Origin: Acidobacteriaceae bacterium TAA 166
GTDB lineage: Bacteria > Acidobacteriota > Terriglobia > Terriglobales > Acidobacteriaceae
Direction: 5' to 3'
DNA length: 64,000 bases
Assembly: GCA_000421065.1 (NCBI GenBank)
Contig: ATWD01000001.1
Coordinates: 2,906,001-2,970,000, forward strand
In this document: piece after piece, positions 37,498 to 45,972 of the stretch
Layout of the letters: the number at the start of each line of letters is the position of its first letter
How positions within the stretch are numbered: position 1 is the first letter of the stretch
The notes under the pieces: generated by a model
The model's input: only the letters and a program-made list of their open reading frames with translations
Database searches by the model: none
Told to the model about the DNA's origin: nothing
Translations under genes and position numbers: made by a program

Positions 37498-38013
37498 ATG
37501 TCTCAGACAAAAGAACTCGTTCAGCGACAGAAAGCCCCATTGACCACACCGTCCGATATCGATCGTGAATCCGTAAAGGACATCACCGGCGCTCTCAATG
37601 CTCTTCTCGCAGATGTCTTCGCACTCTACCTGAAGACGAAGAACTTTCACTGGCACATGAGCGGGCCGCACTTCCGCGACTATCACCTTCTGCTCGACGA
37701 CCACGGCGACCAGATCTTCGCCATGACCGACGATATCGCCGAGCGCGTCCGCAAGCTCGGTGGAACGACCATCCGCTCCATCGGCCACATCGCCAAGCTG
37801 CAGCGCATCGCCGACAACGACGCGGAGTATGTCACCCCCGAGGACATGCTCAGCGAGCTCAAGGAAGACGAGAAGGCGCTCGTGCTGAGCATGCGCGCCG
37901 CTCATGACCTGTGCGACGATGCAGGCGATGTCGCCACCACCAGCCTGCTCGAGAACTGGATCGATCAGGGGCAGCGCCGCGTCTGGTTCCTCTTCGAGAC
38001 CACCCGCAGGTAG
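37498..38013 (+). CDS. dps: Dps-family DNA-protection ferritin
   Basis: 171-residue ferritin-like protein that forms a dodecamer, oxidises iron with peroxide and protects DNA. The ferroxidase residues are in KTKNFHWHMSGPHFRDYHLLLDDHGDQIF (His and Asp at the dimer interface) and in the following DDIAERVRKLGG. The final helix carries LLENWIDQGQRRVWFL. The N-terminal extension has several lysines and arginines that could bind DNA. It is followed by an intrinsic terminator and sits beside methionine-sulfoxide reductases, consistent with oxidative-stress defence. Confidence 0.93.
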   Translation: MSQTKELVQRQKAPLTTPSDIDRESVKDITGALNALLADVFALYLKTKNFHWHMSGPHFRDYHLLLDDHGDQIFAMTDDIAERVRKLGGTTIRSIGHIAKLQRIADNDAEYVTPEDMLSELKEDEKALVLSMRAAHDLCDDAGDVATTSLLENWIDQGQRRVWFLFETTRR

Positions 38014-38020
38014 CTCAACC

Positions 38021-38059
38021 GGCTTGGGGGATCGGGACACGATCTCCCGCCTTTCTTTT
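38021..38059 (+). terminator. Intrinsic terminator after dps
   Basis: Imperfect stem (38021-38034 with 38040-38052) rich in G:C, with GATCG/CGATC next to the loop, followed by TTTCTTTT. Starts 8 bp past the dps stop. Confidence 0.75.
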
Positions 38060-38280
38060 AATGAAACTTCTTCCTACGTCCGGCAAGTAAGCTTCGAGAT
38101 CGAAAAACCAGATGCCGCTGCAGGCTCTCTCAACTCATTCAAAACACGAAGGCAGCCAAGTCCGGACCAGACCCTCCCCCCTTGCATCCATTCGCCCCCT
38201 TGCGGGATCAAATACATGCTGGCGAAAATAGAGCAGACATTCTGCCGTCAACGTCAGCGGAAGGGCTGGTGAACTAGAAA

Positions 38281-38733
38281 ATGCCAAACTACACCAAAGA
38301 TCCCGAGGCGATCTCTCGCCTGTCCCCGGAGCAGTTCCGGGTCACCCAGCAGAGTGGAACCGAGCGTCCGTTCTCCAATGAGTTCTGGAACCACCACGAG
38401 CCCGGCATCTACGTCGATGTTGTCTCCGGTGAGCCCCTCTTCTCGTCGCTCGACAAGTTCGACAGCCACTGCGGCTGGCCCAGCTTCACCAAGCCGCTCG
38501 AGGAAGACCACGTCGAGGAGCTCACCGACCAGACCCACGGCATGATCCGCACCGAGGTCCGCTCCACGAACGCCGACAGCCACCTCGGCCACGTCTTCGA
38601 CGACGGCCCGAGCGAGGCCGGAGGCCTGCGCTACTGCATCAACTCTGCCTCCCTGCGCTTCATCCCTGCCGACAAGCTCGAGAGCGAGGGCTACGCAGAA
38701 TATGCCAAGCTGTTCCCGAAGGAGCAAAAGTAA
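38281..38733 (+). CDS. msrB: Peptide-methionine (R)-S-oxide reductase
   Basis: 150-residue enzyme that reduces the R form of methionine sulfoxide. Motifs: [45 protein letters not shown], and the catalytic cysteine in [11 protein letters not shown]. The CxxC pairs that hold structural zinc in many MsrB proteins are missing ([10 protein letters not shown]), so this is a zinc-free type. The stop overlaps the msrA start (TAATG), so the two are co-translated. No signal peptide; cytosolic. Confidence 0.95.
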   Translation: MPNYTKDPEAISRLSPEQFRVTQQSGTERPFSNEFWNHHEPGIYVDVVSGEPLFSSLDKFDSHCGWPSFTKPLEEDHVEELTDQTHGMIRTEVRSTNADSHLGHVFDDGPSEAGGLRYCINSASLRFIPADKLESEGYAEYAKLFPKEQK

Positions 38734-39248
38734 TGAGCCAGCCAATGAGCCAGGAGACCGCAATCCTCGCCGGAGGATGTTTCTGGGGCATGCAGGACCT
38801 GCTGCGCCGCTACCCCGGCGTCCTCTCCACCCGCGTCGGCTACACCGGCGGCGACGTCGCCAATGCGACCTATCGCAATCACGGCAGCCACGCCGAAGCC
38901 ATCGAGATCGTCTTCGATCCCGCCAGGCTGAGCTACCGCAAGCTGCTCGAGTTCTTCTTCCAGATCCACGACCCCACGACGCTCAACCGTCAGGGCAACG
39001 ACGTCGGCGCCAGCTACCGGTCGGCCATCTTCTACACTACCGAGCAGCAGAAGAGTGTCGCCGAAGACACCCTCGCCGATGTCAACGCCTCCGGTCTCTG
39101 GCCGGGTAAGGCCGTCACTCAGGTCGTCCCCGCCGGTCCCTTCTGGGAGGCCGAACCCGAGCATCAGGACTACCTCGAACGCATCCCCCACGGATATACC
39201 TGCCACTTCATCCGTCCCAACTGGACACTGCCCCATCGGGCCGCCTAA
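38733..39248 (+). CDS. msrA: Peptide-methionine (S)-S-oxide reductase
   Basis: 171-residue enzyme that reduces the S form of methionine sulfoxide, complementing MsrB. The catalytic motif GGCFWGM lies at about residues 14-20. [28 protein letters not shown] and [20 protein letters not shown] are family-typical. Translation is coupled to msrB by a one-base stop/start overlap. A 12-bp hairpin closes the unit. Confidence 0.96.
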   Translation: MSQPMSQETAILAGGCFWGMQDLLRRYPGVLSTRVGYTGGDVANATYRNHGSHAEAIEIVFDPARLSYRKLLEFFFQIHDPTTLNRQGNDVGASYRSAIFYTTEQQKSVAEDTLADVNASGLWPGKAVTQVVPAGPFWEAEPEHQDYLERIPHGYTCHFIRPNWTLPHRAA

Positions 39249-39268
39249 GCAAAGCGGCAGAGACACAA

Positions 39269-39297
39269 AAGAAGGCCGCCGATCCGGCGGCCTTCTT
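39269..39297 (+). terminator. Hairpin after msrBA
   Basis: Perfect 12-bp stem AAGAAGGCCGCC / GGCGGCCTTCTT with a GATCC loop, 20 bp past the msrA stop and ending in TTCTT. It abuts repeat copy B. Confidence 0.8.
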
Positions 39298-39299
39298 AA

Positions 39300-39474
39300 G
39301 GCCTGCCTGCCGGGCCCACTGCGCGTGGAGCGGTCACTTCGTGACGTGTGTGTGCCCTTCGGGTCGAGGCTCCCGTAGGTCGCTTGCATAAATCTTCGCG
39401 CCGAACCGCAGGGAGGTCCACGCCGAAGGCGGTATACGCGCCACGAAGTGACCGCCCCACGCGCAGTGGGTCCG
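39300..39474. repeat. Palindromic intergenic element, copy B
   Basis: Has GGGCCCACTGCGCGTGGAGC, GGTCACTTCGTGACG, TTCGGGTCGAGGCTCCCG, GCGCCGAACCGCAGGGAGG, CACGAAGTGACCGCCCCACG. Its left end (GCCTGCCTGCCGGGCCC) resembles the reverse complement of the right end of other copies. Lies between msrA and the TIM-barrel gene. Confidence 0.85.
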
Positions 39475-39506
39475 CGTGGGAGCGCAAAGAGTTACAGTAG
39501 GGGCGC

Positions 39507-40298
39507 ATGCCAAACCTCACCGACCGTTTCTCCGTCATGATCTGGGTTCTGCGCAAACGCGCCGCCTTCGAGCAGAACCTCGAGACCGTCGCCCACGCCG
39601 GCTACAAGCACATCGAGCTCATCGGCGAATTCTGGCAGTGGACCGACGCCGACCGCGAGCGCTACCTCGCCAAAATGGCCTCCCTCGGCCTCACCATCGA
39701 CGCCACCACCGGCATGAAGCTCGGCTTCGCCGACCCCGCCGCCGGTGACGCATATCTCGTCGAGCTCCAAAGACTCATCGTCGCCGCGAAACAGGTGAAG
39801 TGCAACCGCCTCATCCTGATGTCCGGCAAGGTCCTGCCCGAAGTCGGCGACGAAAGCCAGCGCGCCGCCTCCATCGCCACCCTCAAGCGCGCCGACGCAA
39901 TCCTGGCAGCCGAGGGCATGACCGCCCTGCTCGAGCCCATCGACCGCCTCGAAAACCCCACCTACTGGATGGACGGCGTCGAGGAGGCCGCCACCATCAC
40001 CCGCGCCGTCGGCAGCCCACGCATCCGCGTCCTCTACGACCTCTACCACGAGCAACGAACGCGCGGAAATCTCGTCGAAAAGCTCGAAAAAATCCTCGAC
40101 CAGGTCGACGTCATCCACGTCGCCGACGTCCCCCGCCGCAGTGACCCCGGCACCGGCGAGATCGCCTGGCCCCTCGTCTACCGCAAGCTGAAAGCTTTCA
40201 ACTACAAGGGCATGATCGCAATGGAGTTTTACCCCGACGGCGATGCCGAGACCGCCCTCCGCAAGGCTCGCCTCGAGGCGGAGCAGGAGCTGGGGTAA
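39507..40298 (+). CDS. TIM-barrel isomerase, hydroxypyruvate-isomerase-like
   Basis: 263-residue sugar-phosphate-isomerase/epimerase-type TIM barrel. Metal-site acids are plausible at LLEPIDRLENPTYWM (Glu), VLYDLYHEQ (Asp), HVADVPRRSDPGTGEI and AMEFYPDGD (Glu). The closest described family is hydroxypyruvate isomerase (Hyi). AGGGGC lies before the ATG. Repeats flank it on both sides, so it is probably monocistronic. Substrate assignment is tentative. Confidence 0.82.
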   Translation: MPNLTDRFSVMIWVLRKRAAFEQNLETVAHAGYKHIELIGEFWQWTDADRERYLAKMASLGLTIDATTGMKLGFADPAAGDAYLVELQRLIVAAKQVKCNRLILMSGKVLPEVGDESQRAASIATLKRADAILAAEGMTALLEPIDRLENPTYWMDGVEEAATITRAVGSPRIRVLYDLYHEQRTRGNLVEKLEKILDQVDVIHVADVPRRSDPGTGEIAWPLVYRKLKAFNYKGMIAMEFYPDGDAETALRKARLEAEQELG

Positions 40299-40308
40299 AA
40301 AAAGACAG

Positions 40309-40463
40309 GCGTTGCTGCTCGGGCAGCGATCACTTCGTGACGCGTATACCGGCTTCGCCCAGGGCCTCCCGCTGGTCGGTGCGAGAATTCTTCGCAAGCG
40401 ACCAACGGGAGCCCTACCCCGAAGGGACCGCTCCACACGAAGTGGGCCCGGCCGGCAGGCCAT
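40309..40463. repeat. Palindromic intergenic element, copy C
   Basis: Shortened copy (about 155 bp) with GATCACTTCGTGACGCG, GGGCCTCCCGCTGGTCGG, TTCGCAAGCGACCAACGGGAG, and CCCGGCCGGCAGGCCAT. The second CGTCACGAAGTGACC arm is lost, which breaks the symmetry. Between the TIM-barrel gene and lipA. Confidence 0.85.
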
Positions 40464-40490
40464 TTTTCCTTTGAGTACAATAAAGAAGCG

Positions 40491-41426
40491 ATGACCCCGG
40501 CCGCCGAGTTGGTCCAGATCGATCTCACCCCCCGCAAGCCCGCCCCCAAGCCCGCATGGCTGAAGGCCAAGGCCCCCATGGGCGAGACCTTCCACGCCCT
40601 CAAGAAGATGGCGCGCGATCTGAACCTCCACACCGTCTGCGAATCCGCGCACTGCCCCAACATCGGCGAGTGCTGGAACCAGAAGGCCGCGACCTTCATG
40701 ATGCTCGGCAACCTCTGCACCCGCCGCTGCGGCTTCTGCGCTGTGCCCAAGGGCAGGCCTGAGCCCATCGATCTCGACGAGCCCCGCCGCGTGGCCTACG
40801 CCGTCGCCCAGTTGGGCCTGAACCACGCCGTCATCACCAGCGTCAATCGCGACGACGACAACCTCGGAGCCGCCCGCGCCTTCGTCAACGTGGTCGAGGA
40901 GATCCGCCTCCAGGCCCCCGGCTGCCGCGTCGAGATCCTCACCCCCGACTTCCAGGGCAACGAAGAATCCCTCCGCATGGTCGTCGGCGTCCGCCCCGAG
41001 ATCCTCAATCACAACATTGAGACCGTCCCCCGCCTCTACCGCGTGGCCAAATCCGGCGGCCGCTACGAGCGTTCGCTGCGCTTCCTCGAGCACGCCAAGG
41101 AGATCGCCGCCGAGCTCTTCTCCGACCGCGAGGGCGACCAGATCGTCACCAAGACCGGCATCATCGTCGGCATGGGCGAGGAGATGCACGAGCTGCTCGC
41201 CGTCTTCCGCGATCTCGCCGACCGCAAGGTCGACATCCTCACCATCGGCCAGTACCTTCGCCCCTCGCGCGATCACCTTCCGATGACCCGCTTCTACACC
41301 CCCGAGGAGTTCGCCTTCTTCAAGCACGAGGCGTTAGGCATGGGCTTCAAGCACGTCGAATCCGGCCCGCTCGTGCGCTCCAGCTACCACGCCCAGGAAC
41401 AGGCCGAATCCACCGGCCTCGCCTAA
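40491..41426 (+). CDS. lipA: Lipoyl synthase
   Basis: 311-residue radical-SAM enzyme that inserts two sulfurs into octanoyl groups on carrier proteins. The auxiliary cluster motif is CESAHCPNIGECW and the radical-SAM motif is CTRRCGFC. Further landmarks are VNRDDDNLGAA, EILTPDFQGNE, HNIETVPRLY and the C-terminal RSSYHA arginine-serine motif. Cytosolic. No lipB or pyruvate dehydrogenase gene is adjacent. Length is usual for the family. Confidence 0.97.
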   Translation: MTPAAELVQIDLTPRKPAPKPAWLKAKAPMGETFHALKKMARDLNLHTVCESAHCPNIGECWNQKAATFMMLGNLCTRRCGFCAVPKGRPEPIDLDEPRRVAYAVAQLGLNHAVITSVNRDDDNLGAARAFVNVVEEIRLQAPGCRVEILTPDFQGNEESLRMVVGVRPEILNHNIETVPRLYRVAKSGGRYERSLRFLEHAKEIAAELFSDREGDQIVTKTGIIVGMGEEMHELLAVFRDLADRKVDILTIGQYLRPSRDHLPMTRFYTPEEFAFFKHEALGMGFKHVESGPLVRSSYHAQEQAESTGLA

Positions 41427-41769
41427 GCTGCATCAATATATTGGGTTAGGTGCTGGCTGTAGAAGAAAGACTTCGTACTCCGTCAAACAAGGTGTCCTCC
41501 TGAGCAGAGCGTAGCGGAGTCGAAAGGGATCTGCGTCTTCTCTCCCGGCCATGGATCCCTCCACAGCCTCGAAATTTAATCGCGTGCCGGATTCAGTGGC
41601 GAGGAAGGGAACCGCAGGTCCCATTCGGATTCACGCAGGGGCAGGCTCTTCGACCGCGCTTCCGTTGAGCGTTCTACTTAGGAAGACTCTTAAAGCGAAG
41701 GGAAAGGGTTCAACGGCAGGCAATTCGTCAATGAGGGACTATGCCGATGCACCTTAAAGCCGGGGCTGA
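41427..41769. other. Intergenic region with short dispersed repeat
   Basis: No supported gene. A 68-codon + strand frame (41551-41757) has no recognisable feature. The stretch carries one copy of the TCCTGAGC...GAGTCGAA repeat near its start. Confidence 0.45.
41494..41535. repeat. Short dispersed repeat, copy 1
   Basis: Pattern TCCTGAGCAGAGCG ... CGGAGTCGAAAGGGATCTGC. Shares order and spacing with copies at 61670 and 63319. Confidence 0.65.
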
Positions 41770-42180
41770 CTAAACGGCTTTCCGCTTCACCCGGCTCTTC
41801 TTGTAATCTGCGAGACTCTGTTCCATGTCCAGCGACGTCCCCGCATACGGAGAAGGCTGCGGAACAACGACTTCGGTGACGATCTCCACGGCAACCGTCC
41901 CATCCGAAGAAGCAACCTGTTGCGCAGGCGCAGCCTCTTCCTCAGATCGCAGATATCGCGGTCGCTCCGAATCCTGGAACTCGATGCCTTCATCGATCAT
42001 CGTCTGCGCCTTACGGATCAACAGATCGCGCTTGGCCGTCATCTTGCCGATAGACGAGTTTCTCTCCGCTTCCGTGGCGAAGGTCTCGAACTTGCTCAAA
42101 TGAGCCAGTTTACGGTCGAAGAGGGCAATCTCTTCATGCAAGGTTCGGAGCTGATATTTTCCGGACGGAAGGGTAGGCAT
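41770..42180 (-). CDS. Hypothetical protein, coiled-coil N-terminal half
   Basis: 136-residue protein of unknown function. The first 70 residues are helical and charged (QLRTLHEEIALFDRKLAHLS, KMTAKRDLLIRKAQTMIDEG) and could form a coiled coil. The rest is low-complexity and acidic, and the C-terminus is basic (YKKSRVKRKAV). The ATG at 42180 has GGAG close upstream and AAAGG further away. It follows the cold-shock gene on the same strand, but a terminator separates them. Confidence 0.65.
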   Translation of the reverse strand: MPTLPSGKYQLRTLHEEIALFDRKLAHLSKFETFATEAERNSSIGKMTAKRDLLIRKAQTMIDEGIEFQDSERPRYLRSEEEAAPAQQVASSDGTVAVEIVTEVVVPQPSPYAGTSLDMEQSLADYKKSRVKRKAV

Positions 42181-42224
42181 GGGCTCCAACCTTTCTTGGT
42201 GTGTGAATCGTGTTATGCAGACAG

Positions 42225-42250
42225 AAAAAGGGCGGCCACAGGCACGCCCT
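42225..42250 (-). terminator. Intrinsic terminator of the cold-shock gene
   Basis: On the minus strand AGGGCG and CGCCCT pair, extended by GCC/GGC with a bulge, and are followed directly by TTTTTCTG. It lies about 22 bp past the csp stop. Confidence 0.85.
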
Positions 42251-42271
42251 CTTCCTCCAAAGGTTCCCTAC

Positions 42272-42472
42272 TTACAGAACCTGAACGTTCTCAGCCTGCC
42301 AGCCCTTAGGGCCCTTGACGACGTTGAACTGGACCGCCTGGCCCTCTTGAAGCGAACGGAATCCGTTCGACTGAATCGCGGAGAAGTGAACGAACACATC
42401 CTCGCCGCCGTTACGGCTCAGAAAGCCAAAACCCTTCGCATCGTTGAACCACTTAACTGTTCCCTGTTCCAT
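42272..42472 (-). CDS. Cold-shock domain protein
   Basis: 66-residue CspA-type RNA chaperone. It is a single cold-shock domain with both nucleic-acid-binding motifs: KGFGFLSR (RNP1) and VFVHFSAI (RNP2). It probably prevents RNA secondary structure and acts as an antiterminator; it need not be cold-induced. The 5-prime leader contains an imperfect dyad and an A-rich ribosome region (AAAAGGAAAAAATA). Ends in an intrinsic terminator, so it is a single-gene transcript. Confidence 0.95.
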   Translation of the reverse strand: MEQGTVKWFNDAKGFGFLSRNGGEDVFVHFSAIQSNGFRSLQEGQAVQFNVVKGPKGWQAENVQVL

Positions 42473-42501
42473 TATTTTTTCCTTTTACTGCCTGATGTAC
42501 C

Positions 42502-42535
42502 GCTGAACTCAATATTAGGTTTATGCGAGTTGAGC
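42502..42535 (-). promoter_or_regulatory. Imperfect dyad in csp 5-prime leader
   Basis: Arms 42502-42510 and 42527-42535 pair with one mismatch (GCTGAACTC against GAGTTGAGC). It lies 30-60 nt before the csp start, where cold-shock mRNAs often carry structure. Function not shown. Confidence 0.3.
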
Positions 42536-42674
42536 TGTACGGCTGGAACAAGCAAAACCAGATCAGATTCGACGATCAGTCTTTATTCTACCAGAATGCA
42601 GAGATTTTGCTAAGATTCTTCCTCTCCCAAACCCTGGTTTCATGGCAAAATAATCGTGCTCCTCGAGGGTCAAT

Positions 42675-43472
42675 ATGAAACGGCTTTCCACCGCAGCCCT
42701 TGGACTTGTAGCAACCTGCACGGTATGGTCGCAACAGCCGAACGCCCCCCTGCACGCCCCCGACGGGGGCGTCGTGCAAAGAATCCAGAGCATCTCCATC
42801 CTGCCCCAGGCCAACGCTCCCTTCTCCGCGACCGTCACCACCGAGTGGACCAAACTGCTCCCCGACGGAACCAAGCAGACCCTCTGGAACCACCGCACCG
42901 TCGCTCGCGATAGCTCCGGCCGCATCTTCGAGGAGCGTCGCTTCTTCACCCCCGATGGCGACAAAGTCGCAACCCAGCTCTCGGAGCTCGACTTCACCGA
43001 TCCCGGCCGCCACGAGATCGCCGTCTGCAGGCCCCAGCAGCGAACCTGCTACGTCTCCCCGTACAACAGCCCGCAGACCGTCAATCTACCTCCCTCCGGT
43101 CCGCTGCCCAATGGCCGCGGCAGCGTCACCCGCGAAGAGCTCGGCCGGAAGACTATCGACGGCGTCGAAGCCATCGGCTCGCGCGAGATCACCACCCTCA
43201 AAGCCACTGCCCTCGGCAGCGAGAAAGACGAGCCCACCATTAAGGAGTTCTGGTACTCCTCGCGCCTTGGCATCAACCTTGAGACCAAGCGCTTCGACCC
43301 CCGCTCCGGCGTTCAGAACTTCACCGTCAGCAGCATTAACCAGGCCGAACCCAATCCCAGCCTCTTCGAGCCGCCCACCGGCTACCGCACTGTCCAGACC
43401 GACGCGGCGGCAAGTAATCCGGCCAGGGGATTCGTCATGGAAGGCTACGCCCGGAATCAGCCGCAGCCATAG
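42675..43472 (+). CDS. Exported hypothetical protein
   Basis: 265-residue secreted protein without a recognised family. A short signal (MKRLSTAALGLVATCTVWSQ) is followed by a beta-rich body: FSATVTTEWTKLLPDGTKQT, REELGRKTIDGVEAIGSREI, IKEFWYSSRLGINLETKRFDPRSG. The ending SLFEPPTGYRTVQ resembles outer-membrane lipoprotein-sorting-like folds, but this is not firm. It contains two cysteines (AVCRPQQRTCY) that may bond. Its pattern of DGxxxxGSREIT is common in unannotated Acidobacteria proteins. Confidence 0.75.
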   Translation: MKRLSTAALGLVATCTVWSQQPNAPLHAPDGGVVQRIQSISILPQANAPFSATVTTEWTKLLPDGTKQTLWNHRTVARDSSGRIFEERRFFTPDGDKVATQLSELDFTDPGRHEIAVCRPQQRTCYVSPYNSPQTVNLPPSGPLPNGRGSVTREELGRKTIDGVEAIGSREITTLKATALGSEKDEPTIKEFWYSSRLGINLETKRFDPRSGVQNFTVSSINQAEPNPSLFEPPTGYRTVQTDAAASNPARGFVMEGYARNQPQP

Positions 43473-43566
43473 AGCAGATCTCCTGAAGGTGAAAAGAGCC
43501 TACTTTTACACTCCTGCGACACAGGCGTAGCATCCTATGCAGGAACGGTCGAGAAGGGAAGATTCC

Positions 43567-44448
43567 ATGGCTTACTACTCGAGACGCAACTTTCTGAAGA
43601 CCGGCCTGATGGCTGGCGCCCTTGCCGGCGCGGGAGAGCTTCCGCTCCCGGCAGAGCAACGCACCGCAACCGACTGGGTCACGCTGGGACGATCGAACGT
43701 CAAGGTAACCCGGCTCGGCTTTGGAACGGGAACCTTCAGCGGCAAGGTGCAGCGCGATCTTGGCCAGGCGCAGTTCACGCGTCTGGTCCGTTACGCGCAC
43801 GAGCGCGGCGTCCGTTTCTTCGAGACGGCAGAATCGTACGGCGATATGCACCGGATGCTCGGCATCGCTCTGCAGGGCGTTCCCCGCGATAGTTATTGCC
43901 TGATGTCGAAGGTGACCACGCGCGAGGGTGTCGATCCGCAAAAGAAGCTCGATGAGCTGCGGCGGCTGGCCAACACGGAATACTTCGACATCATGCTGCT
44001 GCACTGGCAGCACACCTCCACCTGGCCGACGGACTCTACCCGATGGCAGGATGGAATTCTCGACATGCAGCAAAAGAGCGCCATCGCAAGCCACGGCGCC
44101 TCCGTCCATGGACTCCCCGCTCTACGCCAGGTTCCGGGAAACAAGTGGCTCGACGTGGCCATGATTCGCGTCAACCACAAAGGCACCCGCATGGATGCCG
44201 AGGATTACAACACCGACGGCCCCGGCAACGTTTCCGAGGTGGTCCAGCACGTCAAGCAGGTTCGCAAAGAGGGCATGGGCGTCATCAGCATGAAGCTCGT
44301 CGGCGAAGGCGTCTTCAATCGCGAAGACCGTCAGGCCGCGATGAAGTTTGCCTTCCGCAACGCCGGAGTCGATTGCGTCACCATCGGCTACAAGAACACC
44401 GGCGAGATCGATGAAGCGATCGAAAATCTCAACGTCGCGCTAGCCTAA
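43567..44448 (+). CDS. Tat-exported aldo/keto reductase
   Basis: 293-residue AKR-fold protein with a twin-arginine signal (SRRNFLKTGLMAGALAGAGE). LGRSNVKVTRLGFGTGTFSG opens the barrel. The catalytic tyrosine motif reads FFETAESYGDM, where the usual Asp is Glu. The lysine (LMSKVTT) and histidine (IMLLHWQH) are present. AAGGGAAG precedes the ATG at 43567; an upstream ATG at 43537 would place the Arg pair deeper. The gene is convergent with a Gfo/Idh gene. Export of an NADPH-type reductase implies a pre-loaded cofactor or a changed role. Confidence 0.85.
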   Translation: MAYYSRRNFLKTGLMAGALAGAGELPLPAEQRTATDWVTLGRSNVKVTRLGFGTGTFSGKVQRDLGQAQFTRLVRYAHERGVRFFETAESYGDMHRMLGIALQGVPRDSYCLMSKVTTREGVDPQKKLDELRRLANTEYFDIMLLHWQHTSTWPTDSTRWQDGILDMQQKSAIASHGASVHGLPALRQVPGNKWLDVAMIRVNHKGTRMDAEDYNTDGPGNVSEVVQHVKQVRKEGMGVISMKLVGEGVFNREDRQAAMKFAFRNAGVDCVTIGYKNTGEIDEAIENLNVALA

Positions 44449-44489
44449 GGCGTAGCCGCCGCTAGTCGGCAGGCCATCGCCTGGCATCT

Positions 44490-45866
44490 TCACCAGCTGC
44501 TCTCCTCGAACGTATAAGGAGAGCGCTGCGGACGCGATAGCATCGCATTCGCCGCTTCATCTCCCTTAAACCGTTCTCGCTCCGGATCCCAATGCAGATG
44601 CCGTCCCGTCTTCATCGCGATGTGGTGCAGAAGGCACGTCGAGCAGGCCCGATGCCCAATCTCGACCGGCGCCGTCGGTTGCAGCCTCGTCCTCACGCAG
44701 TCCAGCCAGTTCGCATGCTGCTCGCTGGCGGTGTAGAGATGAATCTCATCCGGCCCGATTACCGAGTCCAGGATCTTCGGATCGCTCGCCATCAACGGCT
44801 CAACCTTGGCTGCCTGGCCCGCTCCCGCCGTGGGAGTCGTCATCTCATCGCGAGTAACGAAGATCCATCCCTTGGTCCCGTACCACTTGATGCCATTGGG
44901 AAACTCCCCGGATATATCCATCGTCACCCCATTGGCGTATCGCGCATGGGTCAGAAATTTTCCATGCACATCCCACAGACCGCTCTTGGGAAACTCCGCC
45001 GTTCCCCATATCTCGACCGGCCCGGTGTACTCCGTATTCATCCCCCAGTGCGCCGTATCCACGTGATGAGCGCCCCAGCCGGTAATCATGCCGGCGCCAA
45101 ACTGTTCCATGCGCAGCCATCCAGGGCGATCGAATCCCTTCGTCGGCATCACTCGATCGAGCGTATAAGGCACCATGGGCGTAGATCCCAGCCACGCGTC
45201 ATAGCTGAATCCCTTCGGCACCGGCATCGGAGCAGGATTCCCTCCCGAAGGATCCCCCGGCAGTCCGACCTCCACATGCTTCACCTCGCCGATGCGTCCG
45301 TTGCGCACCAGCTCGCACGCGCGATGAAACTGCTTCCACGAGCGTTGCTGGCTTCCGATCTGCAGAATTCTTCCCGACGCCTGCACCGCATTGCTCAGGT
45401 AGCGTCCCTCCGCAATCGTCAAGGAAGCAGGCTTCTGCAGGTAGACATCTTTACCCGCCCGCACCGCCGCGGCTGCCACAATCGCATGCTGATGATCGGG
45501 AGTCGAGATCACCACCGCATCGATCTCAGAATTCGCCAGCAGCTCGTGGTAGTTGTGATAGACCTTCACCGGCCCATAGGGTTTGCCCAGCTTCTTGGTA
45601 TAGGCCTCGCTGACAAACTGCTGCCCCAGCTCCGCCCTCGTCTCGTCCAGATCACACACCGCAATCACACGAGCCCCGTCATACTTGAAGACCGCAGGCA
45701 GGTCGTGTCCGCGCGAGATTCTTCCCACCCCAATCGCGCCCACATTAATACGATCGTTTGGAGCCATCTGTCCCACGCTCCACGCAAAGACGCTCGCCGG
45801 CAAAATCGTCGGAAAGCCCGACGCCGCCGCGACCCTCAAAAACTGTCTCCGTGTGACACCCGCCAT
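44490..45866 (-). CDS. Tat-exported Gfo/Idh/MocA-family oxidoreductase
   Basis: 458-residue NAD(P)-dependent sugar-oxidoreductase-like protein. A twin-arginine signal (TRRQFLRVAAASG) precedes the Rossmann domain (INVGAIGVGRISRG, VIAVCDLDE). DAVVISTPDHQHAIVAAAAVRAGKDVYLQKPASLT carries the Lys-Pro typical of the family. The C-terminal domain (GWGAHHVDTAHWGM) supplies catalytic-type histidines. Exported members often act in glycan or glycoside processing with a bound cofactor. GGGGGGAG precedes the ATG. Neighbours include sulfatase, GH20 and GH35 genes. Confidence 0.9.
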   Translation of the reverse strand: MAGVTRRQFLRVAAASGFPTILPASVFAWSVGQMAPNDRINVGAIGVGRISRGHDLPAVFKYDGARVIAVCDLDETRAELGQQFVSEAYTKKLGKPYGPVKVYHNYHELLANSEIDAVVISTPDHQHAIVAAAAVRAGKDVYLQKPASLTIAEGRYLSNAVQASGRILQIGSQQRSWKQFHRACELVRNGRIGEVKHVEVGLPGDPSGGNPAPMPVPKGFSYDAWLGSTPMVPYTLDRVMPTKGFDRPGWLRMEQFGAGMITGWGAHHVDTAHWGMNTEYTGPVEIWGTAEFPKSGLWDVHGKFLTHARYANGVTMDISGEFPNGIKWYGTKGWIFVTRDEMTTPTAGAGQAAKVEPLMASDPKILDSVIGPDEIHLYTASEQHANWLDCVRTRLQPTAPVEIGHRACSTCLLHHIAMKTGRHLHWDPERERFKGDEAANAMLSRPQRSPYTFEESSW

Positions 45867-45972
45867 CGCGGCTCCCCCCTTCAGCTTTTCGCCACAAAAT
45901 CCTATCCCTCAAACGGCCGTGGTTTCAGCATGCTTATAAGGAGTGGCCGCAACCTTATCGGATAATGAAGCC

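Noticed and set aside
39492..41327. 611-codon minus-strand frame over the TIM-barrel and lipA genes
   Set aside because: Antisense to two well-supported genes; composition rich in Asp, Glu, Gly, Leu and Val is a mirror of GC-rich codons, and it crosses repeat copy C.
41551..41757. 68-codon + strand frame after lipA
   Set aside because: No ribosome site or similarity; it lies in repeat-containing intergenic DNA.
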